DNA from: Silene conica
Lineage: Eukaryota; Streptophyta; Magnoliopsida; Caryophyllales; Caryophyllaceae
NCBI GenBank assembly: GCA_029255685.2
Contig: CM055314.2
Span: forward strand, 7,582,399 to 7,646,398
Direction: 5' to 3'
Length of the DNA stretch: 64,000 nt
Position 1 is the stretch's first letter. Each line of letters starts with the position of its first letter. The notes beneath the pieces are model-generated. The model saw only the letters and a program-made list of their open reading frames with translations. It had not been told where the DNA came from and did not search any database. This document shows, one piece after another, positions 13,201 through 22,687 of the stretch. The position numbers and the translations under genes are program-made.

Positions 13201-13590
13201 TGTTGGGGTCAAGCATCGTCATAACCTTGTCCGGGATACTCTATTGGACATCTGCTATAGGTCTGGGATTTCGGCGGGTAAAAAGGTTGACATTGGTCTG
13301 GTTAATGGACATGGCGGCTCACTTCGCCCTGCGGATTTGCTGCTTTATTCGTGGGACAGAGGGCGTGATGTATGTGTTGATTTGACTGGGTCCTCCCCTC
13401 TGACTCAGACTAGGATGACCGATTTTGTACCTGGCCGGGTTGTAGCTGATGCGGCTCAGCGCAAGTGTGCTAAGTACATGGATCGTTGTGAGGATGCAGG
13501 TTATGGTTTCCTTCCTTTCTCTTTATCTTCGCTTGGGGAGCTGGGTTCGAATGCTGGTTATGGTTTCCTTCCTTTCTCTTCCCTACATCT
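10242..13590 (+). pseudogene. Decayed non-LTR retrotransposon with reverse transcriptase
   Basis: Fragments of one reverse-transcriptase-type polyprotein can be followed through all three plus-strand frames. From the left: LHLHGCSNGNGRGLKKSFWRYHF (10700-10780), RQCRRKISDGHYTVVVRVLSSSGVAPY (11430-11520), a SFPRVTSCGRDGFRAQHSMDCLSGAAVAISD block (about 11650-11740), and the RT core with LLVDFRNAFNLVDRSVML and CQGVQQGDPLGPLLFALVLHPL (12000-12230). Next comes the active-site motif YLDDGTIVGDT after a frameshift near 12270. The C-terminal region follows, with LMKKLADIYFS, LSPRQVALW, DHAVSCAG, KHRHNLVRDTLLDICYRSGISAGK and CVDLTGSSPLTQ (12890-13400). The family is one I recall as widespread in dicots and related to RTE-like LINEs. 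Frameshifts, a stop at 11542-11544 and a deletion before GVSGGGEAI show it is dead. The C-terminus stops at a short duplication and a microsatellite. Confidence 0.85.
13496..13585 (+). repeat. 58-bp direct duplication at the end of the RT pseudogene
   Basis: The phrase GGTTATGGTTTCCTTCCTTT occurs at about 13499 and again at about 13557. This duplicates the peptide GYGFLPFS and ends the homology to the family. Confidence 0.8.
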
Positions 13591-13900
13591 TCTTTTTCTC
13601 TTCTTTCTTCTTCTTCTTCTTCTTCTTAAATTTCTTCTTTTCTTCTTCTTTTATTTCTTTCCTTCTTCTTTTTCTTTTTTTTTTCTTCCCTGCTCCTCCT
13701 CCGTCTTCTTCATCTCTTCAGTTTTTTTTTGCTTCTTCCATCTTCTTCCTGCGTCGTATTCTTCTTCTACCTTTCTTCTTCTTTCTTTTTTTTTCTTCTT
13801 CTTCTTCTTCTTCTTCTTCTTCTTCTTCTGCTTGTCTGCTCTTCCATCTTCTTCCTCTCTTTCATTTTTCTTCTTTTTCTGCATTTTTATCTTCTTTTAA
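13590..13900 (+). repeat. Long pyrimidine (TTC/CTT)n tract
   Basis: About 310 bp of almost pure T/C on the plus strand are built on TTC units, with an uninterrupted (TTC)n block near 13795-13828. It would translate to Phe/Leu/Ser runs, which I do not treat as coding. Confidence 0.95.
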
Positions 13901-14079
13901 CAAAATTAGTATACCCATTAACTAAAACTCGAAAAAATTAAAATATTTGGTCTGAATAATTTGGGATTTGTCAAATTATAATGAGTTTAGTTGAATAATT
14001 GAATTGGACAATAAAAGAGGGATAATCTTTTGTTTATTGAATTCGATTTTAATTGTTTTAGAGAAAAAGTAAAATTAAT

Positions 14080-14185
14080 TAGAAGAAGATGAAGGAAGAA
14101 GTCACAAGAAGTAGGAAGAAAAAAAAAGGAAGAAACAGAAGAAGCGGAAGAAGAAAAAAAGGAAGAAGCGGAGAGAAGAAGAACA
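14080..14185 (+). repeat. Purine (GAA)n tract
   Basis: About 105 bp of A/G-rich sequence made of GAAGAA, GGAAGAAG and AAAAAAAGG units, the strand complement of the pyrimidine tract 200 bp to the left. The two could pair or form triplex DNA. Confidence 0.85.
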
Positions 14186-14239
14186 AAAGGCAAAAAAGAA
14201 TACACAAGAGCATTTTCGTCCAAAAATAAGATTTTTTGT

Positions 14240-14470
14240 TTGTCTTGTCTTGGACGAGATACGAGAGTGTTGCAAGTTTTTTAGTTGTTTGTCTTGGTCT
14301 TTTACAGGAAGGAAAAACAATTCGGTGGCTCACGAGCTTGCTCATGAGTGCACGTTTTTAATTGATCGGTATGTATGGGGTCCGGATCTACCCCAGAAAA
14401 TTATGTCTCGTGTTTCTTTTGATATTAATAATATGAGGTAATCCCGCTTTGGGATATTCAAAAAAAAAAA
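14240..14470 (+). mobile_element. 5'-truncated LINE, RNase H-like tail with poly(A) and target duplication
   Basis: An open frame to the stop at 14439-14441 reads WSFTGRKNNSVAHELAHEC, then VWGPDLPQKIMSRVS. This is the end of the RNase H-like domain found at the C-terminus of plant L1 LINE proteins. A run of 13-14 A follows at about 14458-14470. The 12-mer AAGATTTTTTGT occurs immediately before the fragment (14228-14239) and immediately after the poly(A) (14471-14482), which fits a target-primed insertion with a target-site duplication. The insert is only about 230 bp long. Confidence 0.8.
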
Positions 14471-14625
14471 AAGATTTTTTGTCGGAAAATCGATTTGGGT
14501 GCAATTTGTAGCCTGAGAACATTTTATAGGAGTAATTTAATAAAAAGTTTTTAAAAGGGAGTTTCTTTTTAGAAAAGTGGTATATAGAAGAGAGTAATTA
14601 TTAATTAACTCTAGATAATATAAAG

Positions 14626-14828
14626 TACTTCCTTCATTTTAACGGAGCTTTGACCACATTTTTCGAGATCTATATGTTGCTTTTTTTTGTCGGAATTTGT
14701 TTTAGTGAAAGATGCATTGATAATAAGGGTAAATGTTTTTGTTTTACAAATTCATTTGCAGTTAAAGTTCATAAACTAACTTTGACCTTTAAAAAGTAAA
14801 TGGAAAGAAAAAAAATGGAGGGAGTGTA
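14626..14828. mobile_element. Stowaway-like MITE
   Basis: The left end reads TA-CTTCCTTCATTTTAACGG. The right end reads AAAATGGAGGGAGTG-TA, whose complement is CACTCCCTCCATTTT. A TA dinucleotide lies on both sides. This is the CTCCCTCCGT-type end of Stowaway (Tc1/mariner) MITEs; internal sequence about 200 bp, non-coding. Confidence 0.75.
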
Positions 14829-15150
14829 ACAAAAATTTGAAATGCGGAGTTGAACTGTGGTCAGTTATAACATTGATCTAGTACGGACATAAATAGCTAT
14901 TTTAGATGGTTGTAATTGTAATTAACCAGGTTTTAGGTGAGAGAAATAATGTCGCAGCTCGAGTGAATGATTAAAATTGATATTGACATACCGTTAATAG
15001 TTTACAATTGTTTTGTACACGATTATTCCGATCAATAGCGAGTGATAAATGAGTTTATGATTATTTAAAAAATAAAAAACAACTTGAAATGAGTGGGAAA
15101 AGTCATTATATTTATATTCACATACCACATACATGGAGAAGTAAGAATAT

Positions 15151-15552
15151 ACATCGGAGGTACTACCTCGCAATTTTCTTAATTTTTGAGCATATGAATA
15201 TTTTGTTGAGCTTATGAATATTTTTTTTTGAGCTTATTACCTTAAACTTTAAATGTTTTTGAGCATATGAGTTTTTTTTTTGAGCTTATTACGTCAAACT
15301 TTATTTGTTTTTGAGTATAAGTATATTTTTTCCGAGCTTATAAAAATTTATAAGTTAGATTTTAATTTTTTTTCGTTAAAACTAAAATATAACTAAGTTT
15401 ATATGTAATATTTTTGAGTTTTATTGTATGTTTTTGAGTTTAATGTTTTAATAGTCAAAAATTTTATACGAATACTCATAATTTTTAAGACAACTCAAAA
15501 ACATTATTATAAATGCTCAAAAAGTATAAAATTGGTGGTAGTACATCGGATG
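15151..15552. mobile_element. MITE-like element with about 45-bp imperfect inverted ends
   Basis: The left end begins ACATCGGAGGTACTACCTCG followed by CAATTTT and TTTTTGAGCAT. The right end, read on the minus strand, is ACATCCGATGTACTACCACC followed by CAATTTT and TTTTTGAGCAT. Inside, the phrase TTTTTGAGC(A/T)TAT recurs at least six times (15185-15435). No coding sequence and no certain target duplication. Confidence 0.65.
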
Positions 15553-16384
15553 TATGGTCCTCCTACTGACATACATGGGTTAGTTTATTTACTGAAAAAG
15601 GAAATTTTAAATTACCGACTTATATACTTTAAATAGGAAAGTGTAACTATTGATTGAGACATGGGGACTGGGGAGTACAGAAATAAGTGTGCTTGTTAGG
15701 AAGCAAACTTAAAATGTACTGTATGTATTTGTGAGAATTTTCTTATTTTTCTCAGGAAGCGTATGCATAAGAGTAAGGACAAAAGTGCGTCAAATAAATG
15801 TACAAATGTTTGTGAGATTAATAGATTAATACACAAACTATTGATCTGAGCTAATATGAGTATCTATTTCGAATCCTATTGGGGTGAGGTGTTAGAATAG
15901 CCAATGAGAAATAAGAGAATAGTCTCGACGTGGAGATGACTTTCAAAACAAAAGAAAAACGATGGTGAAGATGACTTTCAAAACAAAAGAAAAAAAGATC
16001 TTTTGCACATTAGGTAACTTTGAGTAATTTATCTCAACTTGTAAAACCTTAAGCAATTATTCAAATTGGACATAACTTATCTCAAAGTCAAACATACAAA
16101 ACACAATTTGACGTTTTTTAGTCATGTTTAATAAGGGAAAACAACTATTTCATAGACATGACTTTCAATAATATGACATTTTAAGGCTCGATAATCTAGG
16201 AACAATAGTTTTTTTGTCATGTAGATTTGATTTTTCTCAGCTTTAAAGGTTTGATATACATACCTTTTGTTATTTGGGTTGACAATGATACGCGATTACA
16301 TTAATGATACGCGATTACATTAATGTTTGTTTATAACTCATTTTTAGTATTATCTCAAAACACTTGGGGTAAGATTATTGCTGG
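15553..16384. other. AT-rich intergenic DNA
   Basis: I see no gene here. A phrase GACTTTCAAAACAAAAGAAAAA is repeated at about 15940 and 15970, and ATGATACGCGATTACATTA is repeated at about 16286 and 16303. Confidence 0.5.
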
Positions 16385-16545
16385 TCTTGAGACAAGACTT
16401 TAGCAAGTCTTAGACAAGACTTTAGCAAGTCTTAGACAAGACTCGATTAAAACTATCAATAATCTACCAAAATCTTAACAAAGTCTTAAGTTGAGTCTTG
16501 GAAATTCAAGACTTAACTTAAGACTTTGAGTGCGTATTGACCCTA
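16385..16545. repeat. AAGTCTT/AAGACTT repeat cluster
   Basis: A 22-bp unit AGACAAGACTTTAGCAAGTCTT is repeated twice in tandem (about 16390-16437). It is followed by further AAGTCTTAAG and CAAGACTTAACTTAAGAC stretches. The unit contains its own inverted half (AAGACTT / AAGTCTT), so single strands can fold in many registers. It may be the end of a larger non-autonomous transposon; the other end was not identified. Confidence 0.6.
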
Positions 16546-17849
16546 CTTTACATTGAAATTATCAGATGGTGGTTGTCACGTGTCATTTCTTTTTGTAACA
16601 AAAAAGATATGTAAAAAAACTAAAGTCTGATGTAAGTCTAACGGATAATGTATAAAGTTTAAGGTGGGTCGGGGTGAATCTGAACAATAAAAAAATAATA
16701 AAAGTTAGTGGAAAAAATGATGTTGCATGGTTTTCAGACTTTGAAAAGTCTCAGGAGTGAATTTGAACAATAATGAAATAATAAAAATTAAGTCTTATTT
16801 TTTCTCTTGATTGTGCAACAATGTATCAAGTAATAATCCAATATATAGGTAGTTTCAATCGGCTTGTATCAACTAATTCTCTTATTTTTATTATTTACAT
16901 TGTTGTTAATTGTTATGCACTTAGTTTTAAATCTTGTTTTGTGATCTCTCATTGGTTTCATATGATATGGTGATTTATGAATGATTGAAAAGAGAATTTA
17001 ATGGATGAAATTTGTTGATTTGATTGTTGATAGCAAATTAGTTTTAATTTTTTAGAGAGTGTTTGGCTAGCTCCATTGAAATAAATTTTATATATTCCGA
17101 TATTTGGTTGGTCGGTTTTGGAATGGAGTTAGATACCTAATGAATCCTAACTTCATTTCAACCCTTTAGAATCTCACTGCGCATCAAGAAGATTGATGAT
17201 TAAGTGGTATTATTAGGCTACACCAACTTTCTCATTGAGTTCAACCACGCCTTACATATATATAAGTATGGAGATAATTATCTCGTCGTGTCCCTATTTT
17301 CCCATGGACAAGTGTCTGTAGAACCGAACATGTCCTATCTCCGAGTTTCACTGAGTTGTTTGAAATTGAACATATAACTTGCTAAAACACTACGTTATCC
17401 CTACATACTACAATGCAACTACATGTGGAAAGTAGAATACTGTCAAAGCGAAATTACGCTAAGTACCCTTCACAAATATGTTTGGATTTAATGCGTATTG
17501 ATAAAGGAGTTTAGCGTGAATGTGTGATGGTTACTCATCTTATTCCTTAATCATGATGAGATGTGGGGGTTCAATCTCTCCTCAAAGGAATGAAGCAAAC
17601 TTTTTGGTTAGCTTTTTGCTCCTTCCTTAAATAACATATGGTTAGTAATTGCTCTTATCAACAGTAAACACCCTTATTTGCACAAAAAAATTAATATAAA
17701 AAAAATATTAACATTAATACGCAAATCTATCTACTAGCACACATCAATTCAATAATATAATAAGGAACTTGTTAAATCCCACACGTGACTTTACTCAAAT
17801 TCCACACATTTTTCCCCTTATTCCAAGTATACCCCTCTCATTTCTCACT
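16546..17849. other. Intergenic DNA left of the MULE
   Basis: No supported gene. A short direct repeat (GTGAATYTGAACAATAA ... AATAATAAAA) lies at about 16673 and 16757. Otherwise AT-rich unique-looking sequence. Confidence 0.45.
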
Positions 17850-17858
17850 AAAAAAATC

Positions 17859-17955
17859 CGAATCGCGAAAGGTCGTCGACGTTTTGCGAAAAATCGTCGA
17901 CGTTTTTTAAACAAATTACCAACACTACCCTTTCACCCTCACACTCTCATTCAAA
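17859..17955 (+). repeat. MULE left terminal inverted repeat
   Basis: The core GCGAAAGGTCGTCGACGTTT and then GCGAAAAATCGTCGACGTTT is inverted at the right end with only GTCGAC to GTCGGC changes. Weaker matching continues (CAAC, TACCCTTT, CCCTC, CTCTC) for about 95 bp. The TCGTCGACGTTTT half is present twice inside each terminal repeat. Confidence 0.9.
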
Positions 17956-18091
17956 TTTTGAAAAATAAAAACACCCTCCCCTCCACCGAGAACACCACTC
18001 CACCATGTCGCCACCCACCGTCGAGGACCCCCACAGCCGTCGTCACCCACCGCCGAGGACAACCACCACCGCCACCAAGCACCACCAAGGG

Positions 18092-18591
18092 TTAGTTGTT
18101 TTGTTAGTTGTTTTTTTTTAATTATTTAGATTTAGTTGTAGTTTTAGTTTTATTGTTAGTTGTTTATGCTATTGTTGTTAGTATTGTTATTGTTAGCATT
18201 GTTGTTGTTGTTGTTAGCATTGTTGTTGTTGTAAGTTGGGATTGTAGCATCGAAAACTATCTAGAAAATCAGGTTGAGGGAGGGGTGAGGGACGTGTGGT
18301 TTGCACGTTGGTGGTTGGTAGGGACGTGCAGATGGAACGTCCATGGTTGGTAGGGACGTGCAGATGGCACGTCCATGGTTGGTAGGGACGTGCAAAACGC
18401 ACGTCCATACGAACGCACGTCCATGGTGGGTAGGGACGTGCAAAACGCACGTCCATGGTGGGTAGGGACGTGCAAAACGCACGTCCATGGTGGGATTGGA
18501 CGTGTGGTTTTGCAGTCCGACACTTGTTTTTTTTTTTACGTTCTAACCGTATGTTTTCATTTTTAATTGTTTAATTTTTTTTTGTTTTCAG
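18092..18591 (+). other. Probable 5' intron of the accessory gene
   Basis: A donor GTTAGT at 18091 follows a Pro/Thr/Arg-rich, probably untranslated leader exon that runs from about 17990. An acceptor TTTTGTTTTCAG ends at 18591, two bases before the ATG at 18594. The only ATG I see in the leader (18005) would not join in frame. The intron holds a GTTGTTGTT stretch and the left 32-bp minisatellite. Confidence 0.55.
18283..18500 (+). repeat. 32-bp palindromic minisatellite, left intron
   Basis: About six units of TAGGGACGTGCAAAACGCAC + GTCCATGGTGGG (32 bp). Each unit contains the hairpin GGACGTGC-aaaac-GCACGTCC and a CATGGT spacer. Units near the left edge vary inside the loop (CAGATGG) but keep the GGACGTG/ACGTCC frame. 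It lies wholly inside the 5' intron of the accessory gene. Confidence 0.9.
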
Positions 18592-18593
18592 GA

Positions 18594-19025
18594 ATGGCTA
18601 CCATGCCGTTGAACGATGAAACGTGGCTTTCACAACGGATTGCAGAAGCTGAGACAGATCTCGCAAGCCCTGCAGCTGAAAACCCGATGGTGAAAGAATC
18701 TCTTGAACATCAACGCGACTACTGGATCAAGAGGCGTGACGCAGTCCGGTTAGTGAACCAAGCTGCAAGTTCGTACCCTCGACGTCCTGACACTCGCCGC
18801 CTTGCTGAAGCGAGAAACATGATACGTCTTCAACCCCCGGTCTTATCTCAACAGGCAATGCATGTGTATTGCAAGATTATGGACGTCATTAGAATGTTTG
18901 AAGAGAATCACCCCGACGTTAGCGGTTCTCCTGAGATGCGTGGTTGGTGGGAGTTTGAGAAGACTTTTTTAAAGATAACCGGGGTTATCCCTCCGTATTT
19001 TTCGTTTTGGGCCAATGAGGTCTGA
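18594..19025 (+). CDS. MULE accessory ORF, 143 aa, unknown function
   Basis: An intact ORF starts MATMPLNDETWLSQRIAEAE and ends with the stop at 19023-19025. The start was chosen because it follows an AG acceptor directly and because upstream sequence is intron-like. The product is acidic-to-neutral, helical in character and rich in Arg, Glu and Ala. It has charged stretches (HQRDYWIKRRDAVRL, TRRLAEARNMIRL) and an aromatic C-terminus (GWWEFEKTFLKITG, PPYFSFWANE). I see no Cys/His motif, signal peptide or membrane segment, and I do not recognise the family. By position it resembles the second gene of two-gene MULEs. It could be an accessory factor, or a captured host exon. It contains no stops, while the neighbouring transposase has two. 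Confidence 0.6.
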   Translation: MATMPLNDETWLSQRIAEAETDLASPAAENPMVKESLEHQRDYWIKRRDAVRLVNQAASSYPRRPDTRRLAEARNMIRLQPPVLSQQAMHVYCKIMDVIRMFEENHPDVSGSPEMRGWWEFEKTFLKITGVIPPYFSFWANEV

Positions 19026-19205
19026 ACGACGGGATGTATTAGTTAACAATGAAATCGCTTTGTTTGTTTGAACGTTTTTAATTTGATAACTTTTATCTTT
19101 GTAATTTGTTTCACAATGAAATCGCGATTATAATGAACATGAAAATCATTCGAAAAACGGTAACATTTTGAAATTTGAAATCACAACGGTTACATTTAAA
19201 TATTA

Positions 19206-19283
19206 CAACCTAAAGAATACAAATAAATCTCAACCTAAATAATACAAATATATCACAACCTAAAGAATACAAATAAATCTCAA
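19206..19283. repeat. Three tandem 25-27-bp units between the convergent genes
   Basis: Three copies of AACCTAAAGAATACAAATAA followed by ATCTC or ATCAC lie just downstream of the transposase stop. They probably form part of the 3' UTR or the convergent termination region of both MULE genes. Confidence 0.8.
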
Positions 19284-19292
19284 CCCGGGGGG

Positions 19293-22200
19293 CTATCTTC
19301 GGCGCCGAGTTCGAGGTGTTGTTCCCATCAAAGTATGCCATCCTTCGATGTTCGACGTGTACAAATCGGCATAATGTGCAACTGCATCTTCTCTTACCCA
19401 CGCCCAACAAAGATCAATCGGTGGCATGGGTGCTTCGCTCAGTGGGCCACTGTAGTGCAATCTTATCCAATGGTCATGGTAGTGTACGATCCACATGACA
19501 CCGTACGGCCTCGACTCGTGACCCGTGGCCCTCAGCGGTAAGAATGTATAACAATTCCAATTCCTGACTCCTTTGTGGACGTGCTGCCCGATACAACAGA
19601 TAGTCCAGTTAAACAACGACGCAAAGACAATCAAATACTCGGAAGACATCCAATGATGTTCACCGCAACCCCCGCTACCCGTAAACTCGATAGCCCTCAA
19701 GGTATGATCCCATCTGCTCAAAAGCGGAGGCGTGCGAGGAGACTCATCAAACACTGTCTTGTACACATCGTTTCCCTGAAGCTCTCTAAGACACCACGCT
19801 CTCATGACCAAGTGGTCCTGTTCTCGACCCCGGGCGGCATGCGATAGCACCCTATAACCACAATGACCATCAGCAACAACATCAGCCCAACCATCAAAGT
19901 GTGCTCATAAGTCTTGGGGGACTGCATATTTTTTTTCCCAAGAACACAAAGGTCCCGTTGTGTAACCGACCTCCAATGGTGCACCAACAGGTCCATCTCC
20001 GAAATCAGACACCGTACTGACAGAAGGTGTCGTCGAAGGGCTGGAAAAAAACTTGGCACATCTACGGGCAGCATGCTCAAAAGCGGACTTGTTCCGAGTA
20101 GTGGAACTCCTCGGTCTCCCCTTAGGGTTTTCTCGAACATCAGGTGGACGAATATCTTCATCTGCCGGGTGGAGACCATCTCGAAGTTTCTCAATGATTA
20201 CCCGTCTCTTCGCCGGATCGACCCCTCTAGCCTGCTCTATAAGAGCATCAAACTCATCATCATCGGTTTTCGGCCTATATTCGGGACTGTCGTACACCAA
20301 AGTCCTCCAAAACAAGTGCACATCCTCAACGTGGACCCTTCTACCGTTTCTTTGCATTAGAATCATAATGCAGGCACAAGGCAACCCGTGAGTAGTCTGT
20401 ATCGCACATCCACAATTCTCTTCAAACCCGTTCCCCAGCTCCATCCCTCTCCTAAACTCATCTTCCAGTAACCTAATGGCTTTGATAGACACATGATTTC
20501 GCAATAAGGAGAAAAACGGTCCAGAACTTACAGAGTTGGTCAACGACGTCTATAACTCATGCCGAATCTTGGAGTGTTGAGCTTCAAGCATGGAGTGAAT
20601 ACGAGTCCACATAGTGTCGAGGTTCAAGTTTTGACTCTTTAACCAAGCTTTCAGGAGGGCATGACACGACTCTACCCGGGAAGTGGCCGTGTTACCGAGG
20701 TGAAAGTATTCGTTCGTATAGAAAATAACGAACTTCTTCTTGTAATGCGCCCATGTTCTCTTCACATAATCAGCCAAATCTACCCAAGTTTCAGAAAAGG
20801 CTTCCAATGCTCTCCCAAACTCACCTTGTGTGCTTGCATTGATGACGCGGTACCAACCCGTTTCTTTACTATGCAATATCATGTCTTTGTTCATCATCAT
20901 CTTTCTTGAATTTTTTACTCTGGTCTCAATGGCTCTGTTCACATGCCAACGACACAAAATGTGAGAAGTTTCCGGATAGAGGTCCTCAATAGCCCGGATC
21001 AAGCCCAACTCTCGGTCAGTGACAAGAGTAGGCATAGGTGACGCCCCCAGAAGTAGCTCCTCTAATCTCCGCAACATCCACCCATAAGATGTATCATTTT
21101 CAGACGGAAGGAGAACGGTGGCAATTAAGAAGGAGGATCCGACCGGTGTAACGCCAACTATCTCAATAAGTGCAATCTTCAAAACATTGGTCGAGTAGGT
21201 GGCGTCGATAAGAGCGACATATGGGTAAGCACGGAATAGTTTGACGGATTCCGGATGACACATAAACACATGAGTTAACTCTTTCGTCTCGGGGTCTGAT
21301 TCGTGCCACTCCACATAATTAGCAGCAACTGCTACAGCCAACAGTTGTTGCGCGGGATTCCTACTTCCTCTCATCTCGCGCCGAACCTTGTTCGACTCGC
21401 TATAAATTTGGGTGCTACTCGGTTGAGGTTTTTCCGGGGTCCTTTGATGAAGAGCGTTCTTGATATCCCTCGGCGGAATTGACGCCCGGACTTGTTGCCT
21501 CACAAATTCTTTCTCTTCGGCATCCAAGCCCGCAAAATGTCTATCCCCATCTTTATATGTCGCTACCTCGTGGTTGTGAAAACCCGCGTTTGTCGAAGTA
21601 ATAATGTACCAAGCAACCGTCGGCTTCCCATCATCCAAATGGGCGTACTCCTGCACCGCTCGAATCCTAAACAAACATCCGCACTTAGCCGACCCTCTCT
21701 TAGTAGAATTCTCCGGTTTCTCAGGATCGATCTTCTTTCTGGTTGGGTCGTACCTTGAACAACGGAAGTACGACCCGAGCAACTCCGGTTGTTTGCGATT
21801 TTTCGCCCCATTTGTTGCCTTCACTAAGGCAAAACCATTATCGATAGCTATTTTTTGAGCCCAGTCAAACGCCTCATCCCGACTATCAAAAGATGTTTCT
21901 GTCTCAAATAACCGGTTGTAATTAACCTCATTTCCACCAAACTCCTCAAACGAATCCTGTTAATACGCAAATTTGGTAAGGATTATATTAAAAAATATTA
22001 AAAACGACTTAATTTATGTTAAAAACTGAGTAAAATAACGGAAAGAAAAGGACTTGAAAAATGGTCGTCCAGGCATGGTATGGACGTGCATAGTACACGT
22101 CCAAACCATGCATGGACGTGTACTATTCACGTTCAGGCATGGTATGGACGTGCATAGTACACGTCCAAACCATGCATGGACGTGTACTATTCACGTTCAG

Positions 22201-22596
22201 GCATGGTATGGACGTGCACTATTCACGTCCAGACCATGCATGGACGGCCATGATTAACGTCCATGCATGGTCTGGACGTGAACAATGCACGTCCATACCA
22301 TGCTGGACGTGAATAGTACACGTCCATGCATGGTTTGGACGTGTACTATGCACGTCCTGCCATGTATGGACGGCTAGTTTGGCCGTCCTTTCCACGCGAG
22401 GACGGCCATTTTTCAAGTCTATTGCAAAAATACGATTGAGTTTACGTAATCTAATTCTATGGCTTCTACGACTAATTCAACCTAATTTCTACTAAAGGAT
22501 TTAAACATGTAATTCAACAAAAATTAATTAAAAAAAAAAATTTAAGATTTTTGGATTTTAATTACTTACCGATGAATCGTTGTCGTCGTTTGACAT
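19293..22596 (-). pseudogene. MULE transposase, FAR1-like, with SWIM and OTU-like protease regions
   Basis: Exon 1 (22570-22596) encodes MSNDDNDSS. A GT-AG intron holds the right minisatellite. Exon 2 (19293-21956) is an 888-codon frame with only two internal stops, TAG at 20550-20552 and TGA at 19905-19907. The N-terminal part has a FAR1/WRKY-GCM1-like zinc region (FRCSRYD, KCGCLFRIRA, FHNHE). The MULE DDE domain shows ALIDATYSTN, LVTDRELGLI, LCRWHVNRAIE and SRVESCHALLKAW, so the D, D and E are all visible. A SWIM finger (CGCAIQTTHGLPCAC) follows the first stop. After the second stop the OTU-like cysteine protease shows DGHCGYRVLSHAARG with the catalytic Cys and VMWIVHYHDHW with the catalytic His. 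Transposase-OTU joins are known among plant MULEs. Both stops could come from single C-to-T or G-to-A changes. Confidence 0.88.
22055..22405 (-). repeat. 32-bp palindromic minisatellite, right intron
   Basis: About ten to eleven units of GGACGTGCATAGTACACGTC + CAAACCATGCAT (32 bp) in alternating orientation. Each contains GGACGTG...CACGTCC and a CATGG-type spacer. It lies inside the first intron of the transposase gene. It has the same period, palindromic core and spacer word as the array in the left intron of this element. Confidence 0.92.
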
Positions 22597-22687
22597 GGAA
22601 TCGTTGTCGTTGTTTAATGTTGTTGATCGATGTTGAAACCGTTTTTTTTGGATTTTATGTTGTTTTTGTTGTTTTTCTTTCAGAGAA

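Noticed and set aside
13133..13900. Long plus-strand open frame running into Phe/Leu/Ser repeats
   Set aside because: Only its first part is RT-family sequence. The rest is translation of the (TTC)n microsatellite, not a real C-terminus.
16260..16330. Possible target duplication ATGATACGCGATTACATTA
   Set aside because: The two copies are immediately adjacent with nothing between them, so it is a simple tandem duplication.
18214..18523. Minus-strand ORFs with repeated ARPYPPWTCVLH-like peptides
   Set aside because: Read-through of the left minisatellite; no start context and no homology.
19905..20543. Separate gene for the SWIM-containing segment
   Set aside because: It is in the same frame as the transposase and OTU segments and has no ATG of its own at the start; one broken gene explains all three.
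22054..22416. ORFs with repeated CTIHVQAWYGRALFTSR-like peptides
   Set aside because: The frame stays open on both strands only because the 32-bp minisatellite lacks stops. Intron position and palindromic units argue for non-coding DNA.
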